From assembly GCA_947631575.1 (NCBI GenBank), contig CANRLW010000002.1, forward strand, positions 62,001 to 126,000: a stretch of 64,000 nt of DNA, read 5' to 3'. Each line of letters starts with the position of its first letter. Positions within the stretch are counted from its first letter, which is position 1. This document shows positions 51,291 through 59,647 of this stretch, one piece after another. The stretch is from an uncultured Clostridia bacterium. GTDB taxonomy: Bacteria; Bacillota; Clostridia; Oscillospirales; Ruminococcaceae. The position numbers and the translations under genes were made by a program. The notes beneath the pieces are model-generated. The model ran no database searches. It was not told the origin of the DNA and was given only the letters and a program-made list of their open reading frames with translations.

Positions 51291-51560
51291 TTAAATTTTG
51301 TGCATGGAGTTGAAAATGTCCTCATGCATAACGTGTACCTGCAAATTCATCTCTGTGCCTGTCGCTTTGAGCTTATCGGCAAAATCGGCATAGTCTGTCG
51401 ACAGCCTGCTTATGTCAATAAGCATGGTCATCGCAAACAGATCCTGCATAATAGTCTGCGTAACGTCCATAACGTTCGCGCTGTACTGTGCGCATATACC
51501 GCTTATCTTTGCAAGGATACCGACAGTGTCCTTTCCTATTACAGCAACAACCGCTCTCAT
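51291..51560 (-). CDS. ACT domain protein (UPF0237)
   Basis: An 89-aa protein that is a single ACT domain: MRAVVAVIGKDTVGILAKISG at the start, then NVMDVTQTIMQDLFAMTMLID near 29-49. Single-domain ACT proteins of this group are found in pairs with DUF711 proteins and are expected to bind an amino acid or related ligand. AGGAGG lies upstream of the ATG. The gene has its own promoter (51641-51669) and a hairpin with a T run in the leader, so it heads the long operon that ends with recG. Confidence 0.92.
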   Translation of the reverse strand: MRAVVAVIGKDTVGILAKISGICAQYSANVMDVTQTIMQDLFAMTMLIDISRLSTDYADFADKLKATGTEMNLQVHVMHEDIFNSMHKI

Positions 51561-51596
51561 ACTTTTTCCTCCTGAAAAAAACAGTCAAATTGTCCA

Positions 51597-51626
51597 AAAA
51601 AAACCTACATATCTGTGGTTTTTTTA
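51597..51626 (-). promoter_or_regulatory. Terminator-like hairpin in the ACT gene leader
   Basis: On the minus strand aaaaaaacc-aca pairs with tgt-(a)-ggttttttt around a gata loop: 12 pairs with one bulge, ending in a run of T. It lies between the promoter and the start codon of the ACT gene, so it would stop transcripts early unless read through. Alternatively it only ends transcripts that approach from the uvrC side. Confidence 0.5.
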
Positions 51627-51640
51627 TGGGTTCTACTCTT

Positions 51641-51669
51641 ATTATACTAAAAATTTATAAAAAAGTAAA
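51641..51669 (-). promoter_or_regulatory. Promoter of the ACT-DUF711 operon
   Basis: TTTACT (51669-51664), 17 bp and TATAAT (51646-51641) on the minus strand. The predicted leader of about 75 nt contains the hairpin at 51597-51626. Confidence 0.65.
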
Positions 51670-51676
51670 TATATTC

Positions 51677-51705
51677 TGGACAAATTTAATTTTTTGTGAT
51701 AAAAT
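51677..51705 (+). promoter_or_regulatory. Promoter of uvrC
   Basis: TGGACA (51677-51682), 17 bp and TAAAAT (51700-51705) precede uvrC by about 75 bases. It is divergent from, and just beside, the ACT operon promoter. Confidence 0.65.
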
Positions 51706-51780
51706 AATAAATATAAGGAAAAATTAATGTGATTTATGTACACTTTTTTCTAATGTGAATAATTTTTGAGGTGTCAGACC

Positions 51781-53601
51781 TTGAACGAACATCTTCCCGC
51801 TCTGCGCGAAAAATCAAACAGACTTCCGCTTTTGCCCGGGGTTTACCTTATGAAAGACAAAAACGGGAAAATAATTTACGTCGGAAAAGCAAAAGCGCTC
51901 AAAAACCGAGTTACGACATATTTCCACCACAATTCACAGCATACCGCAAAGACGCTGAAACTTGTGGATAATATTGCTGATTTCGATTTTATAGTAACAC
52001 AGACGGAGCTTGACGCGCTGGTACTTGAATGCAGTCTTATAAAGCTCCACCAGCCCAAATACAATATCCTCTTAAAGGACGTAAAGGGCTATAATTATAT
52101 AAAAATTTCAAAAGAAGAATTTCCGAGAATATCATATTCGTTTAATACCGACGATAAGAACGCCGAGTATATCGGGCCGTTTACAAGCGGGTACACGATA
52201 AAAAATGCCGTTGAGGAAACAAACACGGTCTTTATGCTCCCGACCTGCCGCAGAAAATTTCCTAGAGATTTCGGAAAAGAGCGCCCCTGCCTTAATCATC
52301 ATATAAAAAAATGCATGGGCGTATGCGAGGGAAAAATTTCCTCGGAGGAATATAAAAAGATAGTCGATGATGCTGTAAAATATCTGAAGAGCGGAAACAA
52401 GGCAAGCGTTGCGGAACTTACGGAAGAAATGGAAAAGGCGGCGGAAAATCTTGAGTTTGAAAAAGCCGCACGTCTGCGCGACAGGATAGCCGCTATTTCG
52501 AGGCTGTCCGCAAGGCAGAAGATACTCGGTGAAAAAACCGACACGGATATTGTCGCGCTTTCGCAGAATATAGGTCAGGCGTCCGTTGCGGTGATAAAAT
52601 ACCGCGGCGGCAGGCTCGTGGATAAAGAAAACTTTTTTATCGGCGAGGAATACGAGGGCGCGGAGATGCGCAGGGATTTCCTCTTGAACTATTATTCGGG
52701 GAACGACGATGTTCCCAAAGAGATAGTCATTGACGAAGAACCGAACGACAGCGAACTTCTTGCCGAACTTTTAAAAGAGCAGAACAAGCGCAATGTTAAA
52801 ATAACCGTTCCGCACAGAGGCGAGGGAGCGGCGCAAATTGCCCTTGCAAAAAAGAACGCGGGCGAATATTTAGCGCTGAGGACGGGAAGAACGGCGAAAG
52901 AAATTTCCGCGCTCGAAGACTTAAAGACATTGCTCGGTCTTGATAAGATACCCGATATCATCGAGAGCTATGATATTTCAAACTTCGGGGAAACGGGCGT
53001 TGTCGGAGGAATGATAGTTTACAGAAACGGCAGACCGTTTAAGGCGGGATACCGAAAGTTTGCGATAAAAACCGTAAACGGACAGAACGACTACGCCTGT
53101 ATGCAGGAAGTATTAAGGCGCAGAATGACGCGGTATATAGAGGGCGACGAGGATTTTTCGCCACTGCCCGACCTTATTCTTCTTGACGGAGGAAAGGGGC
53201 ATATAGCCGCGGTTTCGGAAGTTCTTGATGAATTGAAGATAAATGTTCCGCTGTTCGGTCTTGTAAAGGACAGCAAGCACCGCACCCGCGCCATAGCCAA
53301 AGAAGGCGGGGAGATCGAAATTAAATCGAACCGCGCGCTGTTTGCGCTGCTTACGAATATACAGGACGAGGTGCACCGCTTTTCAATAACGTTCCAGCGC
53401 GTTCGTCACAAGCAGAAAACGTATGAAATGGAGCTTACCGAAATCAAAGGCATAGGTGAGGCGAAAGCGCGAGCGCTTTTGAAAGAGTTCAAGACAAAAG
53501 CCGCCATGAAAGAGGCGAACACCGAGCAGCTTAGAAAAGCCGCAAAGATAAGCGAAGAAAAAGCAAAGGAGCTTTACGACTTTATTCAGGAAAGATTTTG
53601 A
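51781..53601 (+). CDS. uvrC: Excinuclease ABC subunit C
   Basis: UvrC makes the two cuts on either side of DNA damage in nucleotide excision repair. The 606-aa protein has the GIY-YIG nuclease domain (LPLLPGVYLMKDKNGKIIYVG near residues 14-34, with the Arg in ALKNRV), a UvrB-binding UVR motif (ELTEEMEKAAENLEFEKAARLRDRI near 210-234), a Cys-rich segment, the RNase H-like second nuclease domain (ESYDISNFGETGVVGGMIVY near 400) and a C-terminal helix-hairpin-helix pair. I chose TTG 51781 because GAGGTG lies seven bases before it; other non-ATG starts at 51766 and 51771 overlap that site. It heads uvrC-rsmD-coaD. Confidence 0.95.
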   Translation: MNEHLPALREKSNRLPLLPGVYLMKDKNGKIIYVGKAKALKNRVTTYFHHNSQHTAKTLKLVDNIADFDFIVTQTELDALVLECSLIKLHQPKYNILLKDVKGYNYIKISKEEFPRISYSFNTDDKNAEYIGPFTSGYTIKNAVEETNTVFMLPTCRRKFPRDFGKERPCLNHHIKKCMGVCEGKISSEEYKKIVDDAVKYLKSGNKASVAELTEEMEKAAENLEFEKAARLRDRIAAISRLSARQKILGEKTDTDIVALSQNIGQASVAVIKYRGGRLVDKENFFIGEEYEGAEMRRDFLLNYYSGNDDVPKEIVIDEEPNDSELLAELLKEQNKRNVKITVPHRGEGAAQIALAKKNAGEYLALRTGRTAKEISALEDLKTLLGLDKIPDIIESYDISNFGETGVVGGMIVYRNGRPFKAGYRKFAIKTVNGQNDYACMQEVLRRRMTRYIEGDEDFSPLPDLILLDGGKGHIAAVSEVLDELKINVPLFGLVKDSKHRTRAIAKEGGEIEIKSNRALFALLTNIQDEVHRFSITFQRVRHKQKTYEMELTEIKGIGEAKARALLKEFKTKAAMKEANTEQLRKAAKISEEKAKELYDFIQERF

Positions 53602-53625
53602 CTTTTTTACACAAAAAGGTGAGAT

Positions 53626-54186
53626 ATGAGAGTTATTACGGGAAAAGCAAAAGGGCTAAAGCTGAATACCGTCGAGGGTACGGATACTGTCAGACCTACT
53701 CTTGACAGCGTTAAAGAGGCGATGTTCAGCGCTATTCAGTTCGACATTGAGGGGGCAAACGTTCTCGATCTGTTTGCGGGGAGCGGACAACTCGGAATAG
53801 AGGCGATAAGCAGAGGCGCGAAAAAGGCGGTATTTGTGGACAGCTCGGCGGTGTCGGTAAAGGTTTTAAGGCAGAATGTAGAATGGGTGAAGTTCGGGGA
53901 ATATTCGACGATAGTTCAAAAGCCGTTTGCGGCGTTTCTGAAAGGCACAACGGAAGTTTTCGACATTGCGTTTCTTGACCCGCCGTATCGATGCGGGCTT
54001 ATTGGGAAGGCTCTGCCGCTGCTTGAACCGAAAATGTCGGAGCGCGGAATTATCATCTGCGAACACGAGGCTGAATGTAATCTACCAAAAAAGCTCGGAC
54101 GGTTTGAAATAGTGAGAGTTTTACGGCATGTAGGGCTTAGCGTTTCAATTTACCGTATCCCGAAAAATGAGGAGGACGAAATATGA
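53626..54186 (+). CDS. rsmD: 16S rRNA (guanine(966)-N(2))-methyltransferase
   Basis: RsmD methylates G966 of 16S rRNA. The 186-aa protein has the family start MRVITGKAKGLKLNTVEG, the conserved VRPTLDSVKEAMFSAIQ near residues 23-39, the SAM-binding loop LDLFAGSGQLGIEAISRGA near 47-65, and the catalytic DPPYRCGLIGKAL near 117-129 (a DPPY variant of NPPY). It overlaps coaD by four bases (ATGA), a very common bacterial pair, and follows uvrC by 24 bases. Confidence 0.95.
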   Translation: MRVITGKAKGLKLNTVEGTDTVRPTLDSVKEAMFSAIQFDIEGANVLDLFAGSGQLGIEAISRGAKKAVFVDSSAVSVKVLRQNVEWVKFGEYSTIVQKPFAAFLKGTTEVFDIAFLDPPYRCGLIGKALPLLEPKMSERGIIICEHEAECNLPKKLGRFEIVRVLRHVGLSVSIYRIPKNEEDEI

Positions 54187-54710
54187 AAACAGCTATTTAT
54201 CCGGGAAGTTTCGATCCCTGTACAAACGGGCATCTTGACATAATAAAGCGAGCCTCGACAATGTTTGACAAGCTCATTGTAGTTGTACTTATAAACCCGC
54301 TCAAAAGCTACAGCTTTTCAATTTCCGAACGCAGAGCGCTGCTCGAAAAGGCTACAATGGAAATGAAAAACATCGAAATAGACAGCTATGACGGGCTGTT
54401 GGCGGATTATTTCACACAGCGCTCGGACGTTGACGTTATAGTAAAGGGACTGAGAGCTACATCGGACTTTGAGTATGAATTTCAGATGGCTCATACAAAC
54501 AAGGATCTCAATCCCCGCGCGGAAACGGTGTTTATCCCCGCGAGCGCTAATACAACGTTCATTTCGTCAAGTATGGTAAAACAGGTGGCAATGTTCGGCG
54601 GAGATCTTTCAAAATACGTTCCGTCGGTAATACATAAGGAAATAAGCACAAGGCTAAAAGCCGAATTCGAGGAGAAAAAACGTCTTGCGGCATTAAAGCA
54701 GGACTTGTAA
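54183..54710 (+). CDS. coaD: Phosphopantetheine adenylyltransferase
   Basis: CoaD makes dephospho-CoA from ATP and 4'-phosphopantetheine. The 175-aa protein has the nucleotidyltransferase motif YPGSFDPCTNGHLDIIKRA at residues 5-23 (with the TxGH-type NGH), VVLINPLKSYSF near 36, VKGLRATSDFEYEFQMAHTNKDL (split near 88-110) and the ISSSMVKQVAMFGGD end motif near 128-142. It is about ten residues longer than usual at the C terminus, with a charged helix. It is coupled to rsmD by an overlap. Confidence 0.96.
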   Translation: MKTAIYPGSFDPCTNGHLDIIKRASTMFDKLIVVVLINPLKSYSFSISERRALLEKATMEMKNIEIDSYDGLLADYFTQRSDVDVIVKGLRATSDFEYEFQMAHTNKDLNPRAETVFIPASANTTFISSSMVKQVAMFGGDLSKYVPSVIHKEISTRLKAEFEEKKRLAALKQDL

Positions 54711-54730
54711 ATATTTAAGGGGGAATAGTT

Positions 54731-55231
54731 ATGCAAAACTCATATTCAATTCAGGAACTTATCGACGCACTCGACGATGTTGTAAACTCAGCAACACCCG
54801 TTCCGTTCGGAAAGAAAAGTATGGTAGACGTCGGAAAAATAAGCGAGATCATAAGCGATATGCGAATGGCTCTGCCTATGGAAATACGTCAGGCGCAAAA
54901 GGTCGTTGAGGACAAGAACAGTATTGTCGGCGATGCAGAGCGCGAGGCTGAAAGCATAATCAGAAAGGCAGAAGAACGCAGAAATCAGCTTATCGACGAA
55001 TCCGATATACTTAAAGAGGCCCGTCGCCGCGCGACTGAAGTCATAGGGAGCGCCGAGGCACAATGCTCCGACCTTCGCGCGTCTACCGACGCTTTTGCCG
55101 ATAAAATGCTTATGCGAATAGAAGAACTTCTACAGAAGGATCTCAACGATATACGCATATTGCGCCAGAATATCGCTGCTCCGGTATCGCAGCAGCCATC
55201 TGTACAGCCGCCCGAAAAGCCGGGAGTATGA
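54731..55231 (+). CDS. Coiled-coil protein (V-ATPase subunit H/DivIVA-like composition)
   Basis: The 166-aa protein is almost wholly helical with a long charged coiled coil (about residues 55-135: QAQKVVEDKNSIVGDAEREA, then the RKAEERRNQLIDESD region), with a short N-terminal segment IQELIDALDDVVNSATPVPFG that is typical of proteins encoded after coaD in Clostridia. It is often labelled ATPase or V-type ATPase subunit-like because of the coil; I see no catalytic or nucleotide-binding motif. A structural or division-linked role is possible. GGGGGAATAG precedes the start. It ends the uvrC-rsmD-coaD run before a hairpin. Confidence 0.75.
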   Translation: MQNSYSIQELIDALDDVVNSATPVPFGKKSMVDVGKISEIISDMRMALPMEIRQAQKVVEDKNSIVGDAEREAESIIRKAEERRNQLIDESDILKEARRRATEVIGSAEAQCSDLRASTDAFADKMLMRIEELLQKDLNDIRILRQNIAAPVSQQPSVQPPEKPGV

Positions 55232-55246
55232 TCTTTACACGCAAAA

Positions 55247-55436
55247 GAGGATTTCCGAATGTTTGCGGAAATCCTCAGCTTGTATAAAAATTCAAACTTC
55301 AGACTGTAGAGAAAGCCCCAGATACTAGGAAGAAACCCTACGGCTAGGCTTTGTGCCTGCCGTGGGGTTTCTGACGACGTAGATGGGGCTTTATATGCAG
55401 TATATGAAGGGTTTCCAAATGTTTTCGGAAACCCTC
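55247..55436 (+). repeat. Hairpin-flanked short repeat element, copy 4
   Basis: A 130-bp unit (55277-55406) starts agcttgtataaaaattc and ends tttatatgcagtatatg, like the tips of copies 1-3, but is shorter and has a different centre with a strong hairpin (agaaacccta...tggggtttct). It lies between two related terminator hairpins, gaggatttccg/cggaaatcctc (55247-55276) and aagggtttcc/ggaaaccctc (55407-55436), which agree at 25 of 30 positions and include one compensating pair change (A-T to G-C). Each hairpin has a terminator shape, serving the plus-strand run from uvrC and the minus-strand TPM gene. Confidence 0.7.
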
Positions 55437-55452
55437 TTTTTTACTATAAGCG

Positions 55453-56340
55453 TTATCTGTGGTGACCGCCGCTGTGATGACCGCCGCCACCGCTGTGACC
55501 GCCGCCACTTCTGCCTCCGCCCGAAGAAGACGAGGTATCTATTCGATAGCTGGTGGTGTATTCGCGTATGAACCGGTCTTCACTTCCAACGATATTTTTC
55601 CTGTTTTTGTCTATATACTGCGTCGCGCTTATAGGCGCTTTCTTTGAATACGATTTCTTTGTGTTTGTAAAGATAACGACCGCTACTATTGCACCTATTA
55701 TAAGCCCGATGAACAACATTCCTATATGCTCCAGAATAAACTCCTGAACTCCTATCCAGAATGCGTTAGCGGGATCTCCGTATCTTTCGAGAGCTTTACA
55801 GAAGTTCATACAGCCTACATAATAGCTTGCAGAACTGTAATCCTTATAAACATTCGGCTCGCTCGGAAGATCCGACTTTACATTATGGCTAAGAACGGCG
55901 TCGTATATCGTGTCCCAGATTTTTTGCGACCTTTCGTAATAAAGCTCGTCGGCTTTGCCGTACATGTACATATCATCTTCGGCGAATTCATATTCGGGCT
56001 TGTCGTGGGAATTGAACAAAAGCAAGACGATAGAATCGCTGTACTCTCCGAAATTTTCATTGCAGAAATTTTCCGAATACACCTCGTGACTTATATGATG
56101 TCCGTTTGAATTTAAAAGCTCGGCGGTTATGACAATACCGATATTTATGCCGACCTTTTGCGAAACCTCGGCGAGTTTTGCCGAGATCGCGTCTTCTTCC
56201 GCTTGAGTAAGGCAGTTGTCCAGATCGCTAAGCACCGTTCTGTATGACTCGGCTCCTGCCTTAAAACCAAACAGTGGGAACAGCAGAATGACTATAGCCA
56301 AAATTGCGCACAATGCCGCACAGGGTTTTCTTTTAGCCAA
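55453..56340 (-). CDS. TPM-domain membrane protein with Gly/Ser/His-rich tail
   Basis: The 295-aa protein starts with a signal-like hydrophobic segment (about residues 8-30), has an extracytoplasmic TPM domain (about 31-135: VLSDLDNCLTQAEEDAISAKL, then VGINIGIVITAELL, DSIVLLLFNSH), a second membrane segment near 205-228 and a short tail ending in a run of Gly, Ser and His. The TPM (YgcG/TLP18.3/MOLO-1/phosphatase) fold is found in membrane repair proteins such as photosystem II Psb32. The His-rich tail could bind metal. Its start lies inside the end of the zinc-ribbon gene (8-base overlap), so the two are co-translated. The exact function is unknown. Confidence 0.8.
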   Translation of the reverse strand: MAKRKPCAALCAILAIVILLFPLFGFKAGAESYRTVLSDLDNCLTQAEEDAISAKLAEVSQKVGINIGIVITAELLNSNGHHISHEVYSENFCNENFGEYSDSIVLLLFNSHDKPEYEFAEDDMYMYGKADELYYERSQKIWDTIYDAVLSHNVKSDLPSEPNVYKDYSSASYYVGCMNFCKALERYGDPANAFWIGVQEFILEHIGMLFIGLIIGAIVAVVIFTNTKKSYSKKAPISATQYIDKNRKNIVGSEDRFIREYTTSYRIDTSSSSGGGRSGGGHSGGGGHHSGGHHR

Positions 56341-57424
56341 AGAGCATACCCCCTATCAAAAAGACAACTATCGCCACGGCAAGGCATATCGCCGCCGAAA
56401 CAAGACCGAGTTTCAAACCGCTGACGGGGAGCTGTCCGAAAGTAAGTCCCGTCTGTCCGTTTATAACAAACGAATAATCCTTTCCCTTATACTGATAATT
56501 CAAGAACCACACAGGAAGAAGAGCGTATACATACTGTGCGTTGCGGTAGCTTGTGTTTATCTGAAGGGATTCGAGGCTGGAATAATTCATGGCGGTTTTT
56601 TTAAGCTCCGTTTCGGAGGCCTCTCTTACGCGCTGGTCTATTCTCTGAGCTGCCTCTTCTTTCTTTACGTCATATTTTTCCGCGGGACAGCCCGACAAAT
56701 ACGACATTGAAAACGGCTTTATGCCGGTATAGTTAAACGGCTCTATGCTTTCCATAAGCCCATCGTCTATTCTTTTAGACCCGTCACAGGGAACTCTTAT
56801 AAACGCGAGCTCCATTTCTCTCTCGACATCGTATTCTTTCGTGTTGGTATAGCGATAATTTCCGCTGGTCCAGGATCTGACCTTTTTTCCGATAGCCTTG
56901 AGCCTTGCATCTACAAGACCGCTTTTGAGCCAGTAAGGAACATAAAGCTGGGAAAGGTTGTTTATCTGCGCCTCGGAAGTGAAATCTTTCGGCAGGAAAA
57001 ATTTGCCCCTTGTAAAATCATCGAATTTCGCGCGCGCCTGTTCTTTTGTAACGGCAAAAGGAATGAGCACATCGGGTTTATATTCTCCCGAAAGTCTTCC
57101 CGAAAGCACTACGGGCGTATGGCAGAAATGACATCTGGTAGAAGATGTGAGCGAGTCGCATATAACTCCCGCGCCGCAGTTTGGACAATTGTAAAGCGCG
57201 CTCTGTCCCGAAAATTCTTCCTGCATAGCCTGGTCTTCGGTGAGTTCTGGTTCTGCTGTATCAAGGTCAACTTTTTCGTCGCGTTTTCCGAAAATATCTT
57301 CAATCTCTTTGTCGGTGAAGGTACTGTCACAGTAAAAGCACTTGAACTTTCCCGAATGTGCGTCAAATTCAAGAGGAGCGTTACAGTTAGGACATTGATA
57401 TGTAACGGTCTGGACGTTGTCCAT
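56333..57424 (-). CDS. Zinc-ribbon membrane protein
   Basis: A 363-aa protein with two zinc-ribbon-like CxxC pairs near residues 10-35 (YQCPNCNAPLEF, FKCFYCDSTFTD) and two more near 79-100 (YNCPNCGAGVIC, RCHFCHTPVVL), a middle domain with IPFAVTKEQARAKFDDFTRG near 116-135 and VPYWLKSGLVDARL near 162, and a C-terminal membrane segment (about 335-358). This is the TFIIB-type zinc-ribbon/PF-like protein often found in Clostridia next to TPM or LemA-like genes. The job is not known; association with membrane protein quality control is inference. It overlaps the TPM gene by eight bases and follows the Sir2 gene by 19. Confidence 0.78.
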   Translation of the reverse strand: MDNVQTVTYQCPNCNAPLEFDAHSGKFKCFYCDSTFTDKEIEDIFGKRDEKVDLDTAEPELTEDQAMQEEFSGQSALYNCPNCGAGVICDSLTSSTRCHFCHTPVVLSGRLSGEYKPDVLIPFAVTKEQARAKFDDFTRGKFFLPKDFTSEAQINNLSQLYVPYWLKSGLVDARLKAIGKKVRSWTSGNYRYTNTKEYDVEREMELAFIRVPCDGSKRIDDGLMESIEPFNYTGIKPFSMSYLSGCPAEKYDVKKEEAAQRIDQRVREASETELKKTAMNYSSLESLQINTSYRNAQYVYALLPVWFLNYQYKGKDYSFVINGQTGLTFGQLPVSGLKLGLVSAAICLAVAIVVFLIGGMLFG

Positions 57425-57443
57425 GGTTCATCTTCCTTTCGTA

Positions 57444-58145
57444 TTATTTCAGTTCTCCGAGTACCTTTCCGATACTGTCGTTTATGACAAGCTCCGCGCC
57501 GCTGACGGATATTTCGCTTTTGTTTATAACCACAAGGTGTTTTCCTCTGAAATATCTCACAAATCCCGCCGCGGGATATACTACGAGCGAAGTTCCGCCG
57601 ATAATGAGCGTATCGGCGTTTTCGATTTCGGTTATTGCCCTGTCGATATCGGCGCTGTTCAGGCTCTCCTCATACAATACCACATCGGGCTTTATCATTC
57701 CTCCGCAGTCGCAGCGTGGAACACCGCTGCTTTGTGTTATTGCCGAAAGAGGATAGAATTTTCTGCACCTTGTACAATAGTTTCTGTGTACGCTGCCATG
57801 AAGTTCGATAACATTTTTACTTCCCGCGATCTGATGAAGTCCGTCGATGTTCTGCGTTACGACCGCGGACAATATCCCCTTTTGCTCCCACTCCGCAAGT
57901 TTTAAATGCGCGGCGTTCGGCTTTGCATTCGGGAATATCATTCTGTCGCGGTAGAACCTGTAAAACTCCTCGGGATTTTCCACAAAAAAGCTGTGGGAAA
58001 TTATCTGTTCGGGCGGGAATTTATACTTCTGATTATACAAGCCGTCTACACTTCTGAAATCGGGTATGCCGCTTTCGGTCGAAACGCCCGCGCCTCCGAA
58101 AAATACTATTCTCCTGCTGTCGTCGATTATCTGCTGTAATGTCAT
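57444..58145 (-). CDS. Sir2-family NAD-dependent protein deacylase
   Basis: The 233-aa protein is a sirtuin of CobB type that removes acyl groups from lysines with NAD. The NAD loop FFGGAGVSTESGIPDFRSVDG near residues 14-34, the TQNIDGLHQIAGSKNVIELHGS block near 103-124 with catalytic His, four Cys for zinc (CTRC near 129 and CDCGG near 151) and GTSLVVYPAAGFV near 182 are all present. I chose ATG 58145 because AAAGGGG lies upstream. It lies in the middle of a six-gene run of membrane and zinc-ribbon genes, an unusual place for a metabolic sirtuin. Confidence 0.93.
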   Translation of the reverse strand: MTLQQIIDDSRRIVFFGGAGVSTESGIPDFRSVDGLYNQKYKFPPEQIISHSFFVENPEEFYRFYRDRMIFPNAKPNAAHLKLAEWEQKGILSAVVTQNIDGLHQIAGSKNVIELHGSVHRNYCTRCRKFYPLSAITQSSGVPRCDCGGMIKPDVVLYEESLNSADIDRAITEIENADTLIIGGTSLVVYPAAGFVRYFRGKHLVVINKSEISVSGAELVINDSIGKVLGELK

Positions 58146-58176
58146 AAATCCAACCCCTTTAAAAAAGTTCAATTTA

Positions 58177-59001
58177 CTAACGTCCTGTTCTTTCTATATT
58201 GTCGATCAAATAGGAATATTTGGGAAAATCATTTAATATCCTGCGCTTACAGCGGTCGATAAATTCCTTTCTAAGCTCGCTTTCGTCGCGCATAGCCTGT
58301 TTTGCTCCCCAGAGATGTGTATAACTGTCCTGCGGGAAGAACAGGCTGTCCTTATCCAGAAGAGTTTTAACGGGCGTGTTCGTATAATCCGCGCACATTG
58401 CAAGCAGCCTCTGCTCCGCAAACACCATGTATTTCAGGTAGTCGTCACAGCGCTTTGCGTTTTTCATAAACGCTATAGCCTGGGAGGTGTAAAACTCCTT
58501 GAAATCATTGTCGGGAATGTACAAAAACGCGGTATTGAGCGGAAGGACGCTCTCGCTGAAATCGGGTATTATATGGTTTTCCGCACCGAAAAACGACAGG
58601 TCGGGATAGATGTCCTCCGACAATTCCTCGCGGTGTGCCGCAATAATTTCATCTTTAAATTCGGGAAGTTTCCAAACGATGAAGTCCGTGTCTATCATAA
58701 CCACCGGCGCGTCAGCCTTTTTGAGCGCAAGCAGCTTTGCCCCTGCCCAGAACATTTTCGGGTCGATGCCTTCTATATCATCGGGAATATTGCAGCTTAT
58801 ACTGTCCCAGACTTTGCCGAAACCTATTCTTTCATAATACTCGGCATAAAAGCTGTCACAGCACATGGTTATGCTCCCGCCGAGCTTTCGCCACTGTAGC
58901 GCCGAAAGCGCCGTACAATACAGGTCGAAGTCCTCGACAAAAAGCTCTTTTATTCCCTTTGCCCTTGATGGAGCAAACGAGGAAATGTGAATTGCGTTCA
59001 T
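58177..59001 (-). CDS. Glycosyltransferase-like hypothetical protein (DUF6734-like)
   Basis: A 274-aa soluble protein. The layout recalls a GT-A fold: MNAIHISSFAPSR at the start, DFDLYCTALSALQWRKLGG near residues 24-42, an acidic metal-binding-like VVMIDTDFIVW near 99-109, and a second half with DFSESVLPLNTAFLYIPDN near 148-166. The DxD-like DTD at 103-105 is the strongest clue. No nucleotide-sugar family assignment is possible from this alone. The gene starts exactly at the stop of the membrane protein gene upstream and lies 31 bases before the sirtuin gene, so it belongs to the same operon. Confidence 0.6.
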   Translation of the reverse strand: MNAIHISSFAPSRAKGIKELFVEDFDLYCTALSALQWRKLGGSITMCCDSFYAEYYERIGFGKVWDSISCNIPDDIEGIDPKMFWAGAKLLALKKADAPVVMIDTDFIVWKLPEFKDEIIAAHREELSEDIYPDLSFFGAENHIIPDFSESVLPLNTAFLYIPDNDFKEFYTSQAIAFMKNAKRCDDYLKYMVFAEQRLLAMCADYTNTPVKTLLDKDSLFFPQDSYTHLWGAKQAMRDESELRKEFIDRCKRRILNDFPKYSYLIDNIERTGR

Positions 59002-59646
59002 TTATCCGTTGTCCTCGCCGATGTCCTTCAATATCATAACAAGCACTCCGCCAAGTCCTATGACCGCAAGCACTATCCCCGAAATAAGCACAAACATAAA
59101 GGGACTGTACTTGTCACTTTCGATAACATAAGGCACGATATATTCTTCTGCGTTTTCTTCCGTAACGCCTACAAGAGTAGCTACAGAAACCTTTAGGAAG
59201 GAAAGCTCTCCTTCGTCAAGCTTTCTGAGCTTGCCTCTGAAAATCATGGTTGTATGATTTTCCTCGGAGGAAGAGTCGGTTATTATTCCCTCTGTCTCAC
59301 TTCTCATTTGTTCAAGTGAAGAAAGCTCGTTGCTGTCGCCGGAAGAAATGCCGATAAATACGGGGGATTCTTCATCATAAGAATACGGCATGACCATGGT
59401 ATAAGATTCGGAAATGACCTTTTTTTCTCCGCCTTCTTCTTTTTCATGTACGGCATACTTATCCCAGATACCGTATACAAGTCCTTTTACCGTCATGCCC
59501 TCTTCGGCGTTTTCCTTCGTAAGCTCGGAAATATCCGTATACCCGCCGAAAACTCCGTTTTCTCCGCATGCTCCTATGACTATCGCCGCTATTCCCAATA
59601 ACAGCGCCGCCGCAAAAGCGACAAAAACCCCAATGGTCTTTTTCAT
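59002..59646 (-). CDS. Membrane protein with two transmembrane segments (paralogue A)
   Basis: The 214-aa protein has one membrane segment at the N terminus (about residues 5-25) and one near the C terminus (about 182-205), with an extracytoplasmic domain between them. That domain includes GMTVKGLVYGIWDKYAVHEK near 48-67 and SYTMVMPYSYDEESPVFIGI near 80-99. The next gene upstream codes for a protein of the same size and plan, with similar segments (EGEIYDLFDEFAYTAEY, RYFALPLTYAVDEGRWFFIA), so the two are likely ancient duplicates. I assign no function; this resembles the DUF6709-type proteins of Clostridia. Confidence 0.65.
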   Translation of the reverse strand: MKKTIGVFVAFAAALLLGIAAIVIGACGENGVFGGYTDISELTKENAEEGMTVKGLVYGIWDKYAVHEKEEGGEKKVISESYTMVMPYSYDEESPVFIGISSGDSNELSSLEQMRSETEGIITDSSSEENHTTMIFRGKLRKLDEGELSFLKVSVATLVGVTEENAEEYIVPYVIESDKYSPFMFVLISGIVLAVIGLGGVLVMILKDIGEDNG

Positions 59647-59647
59647 T

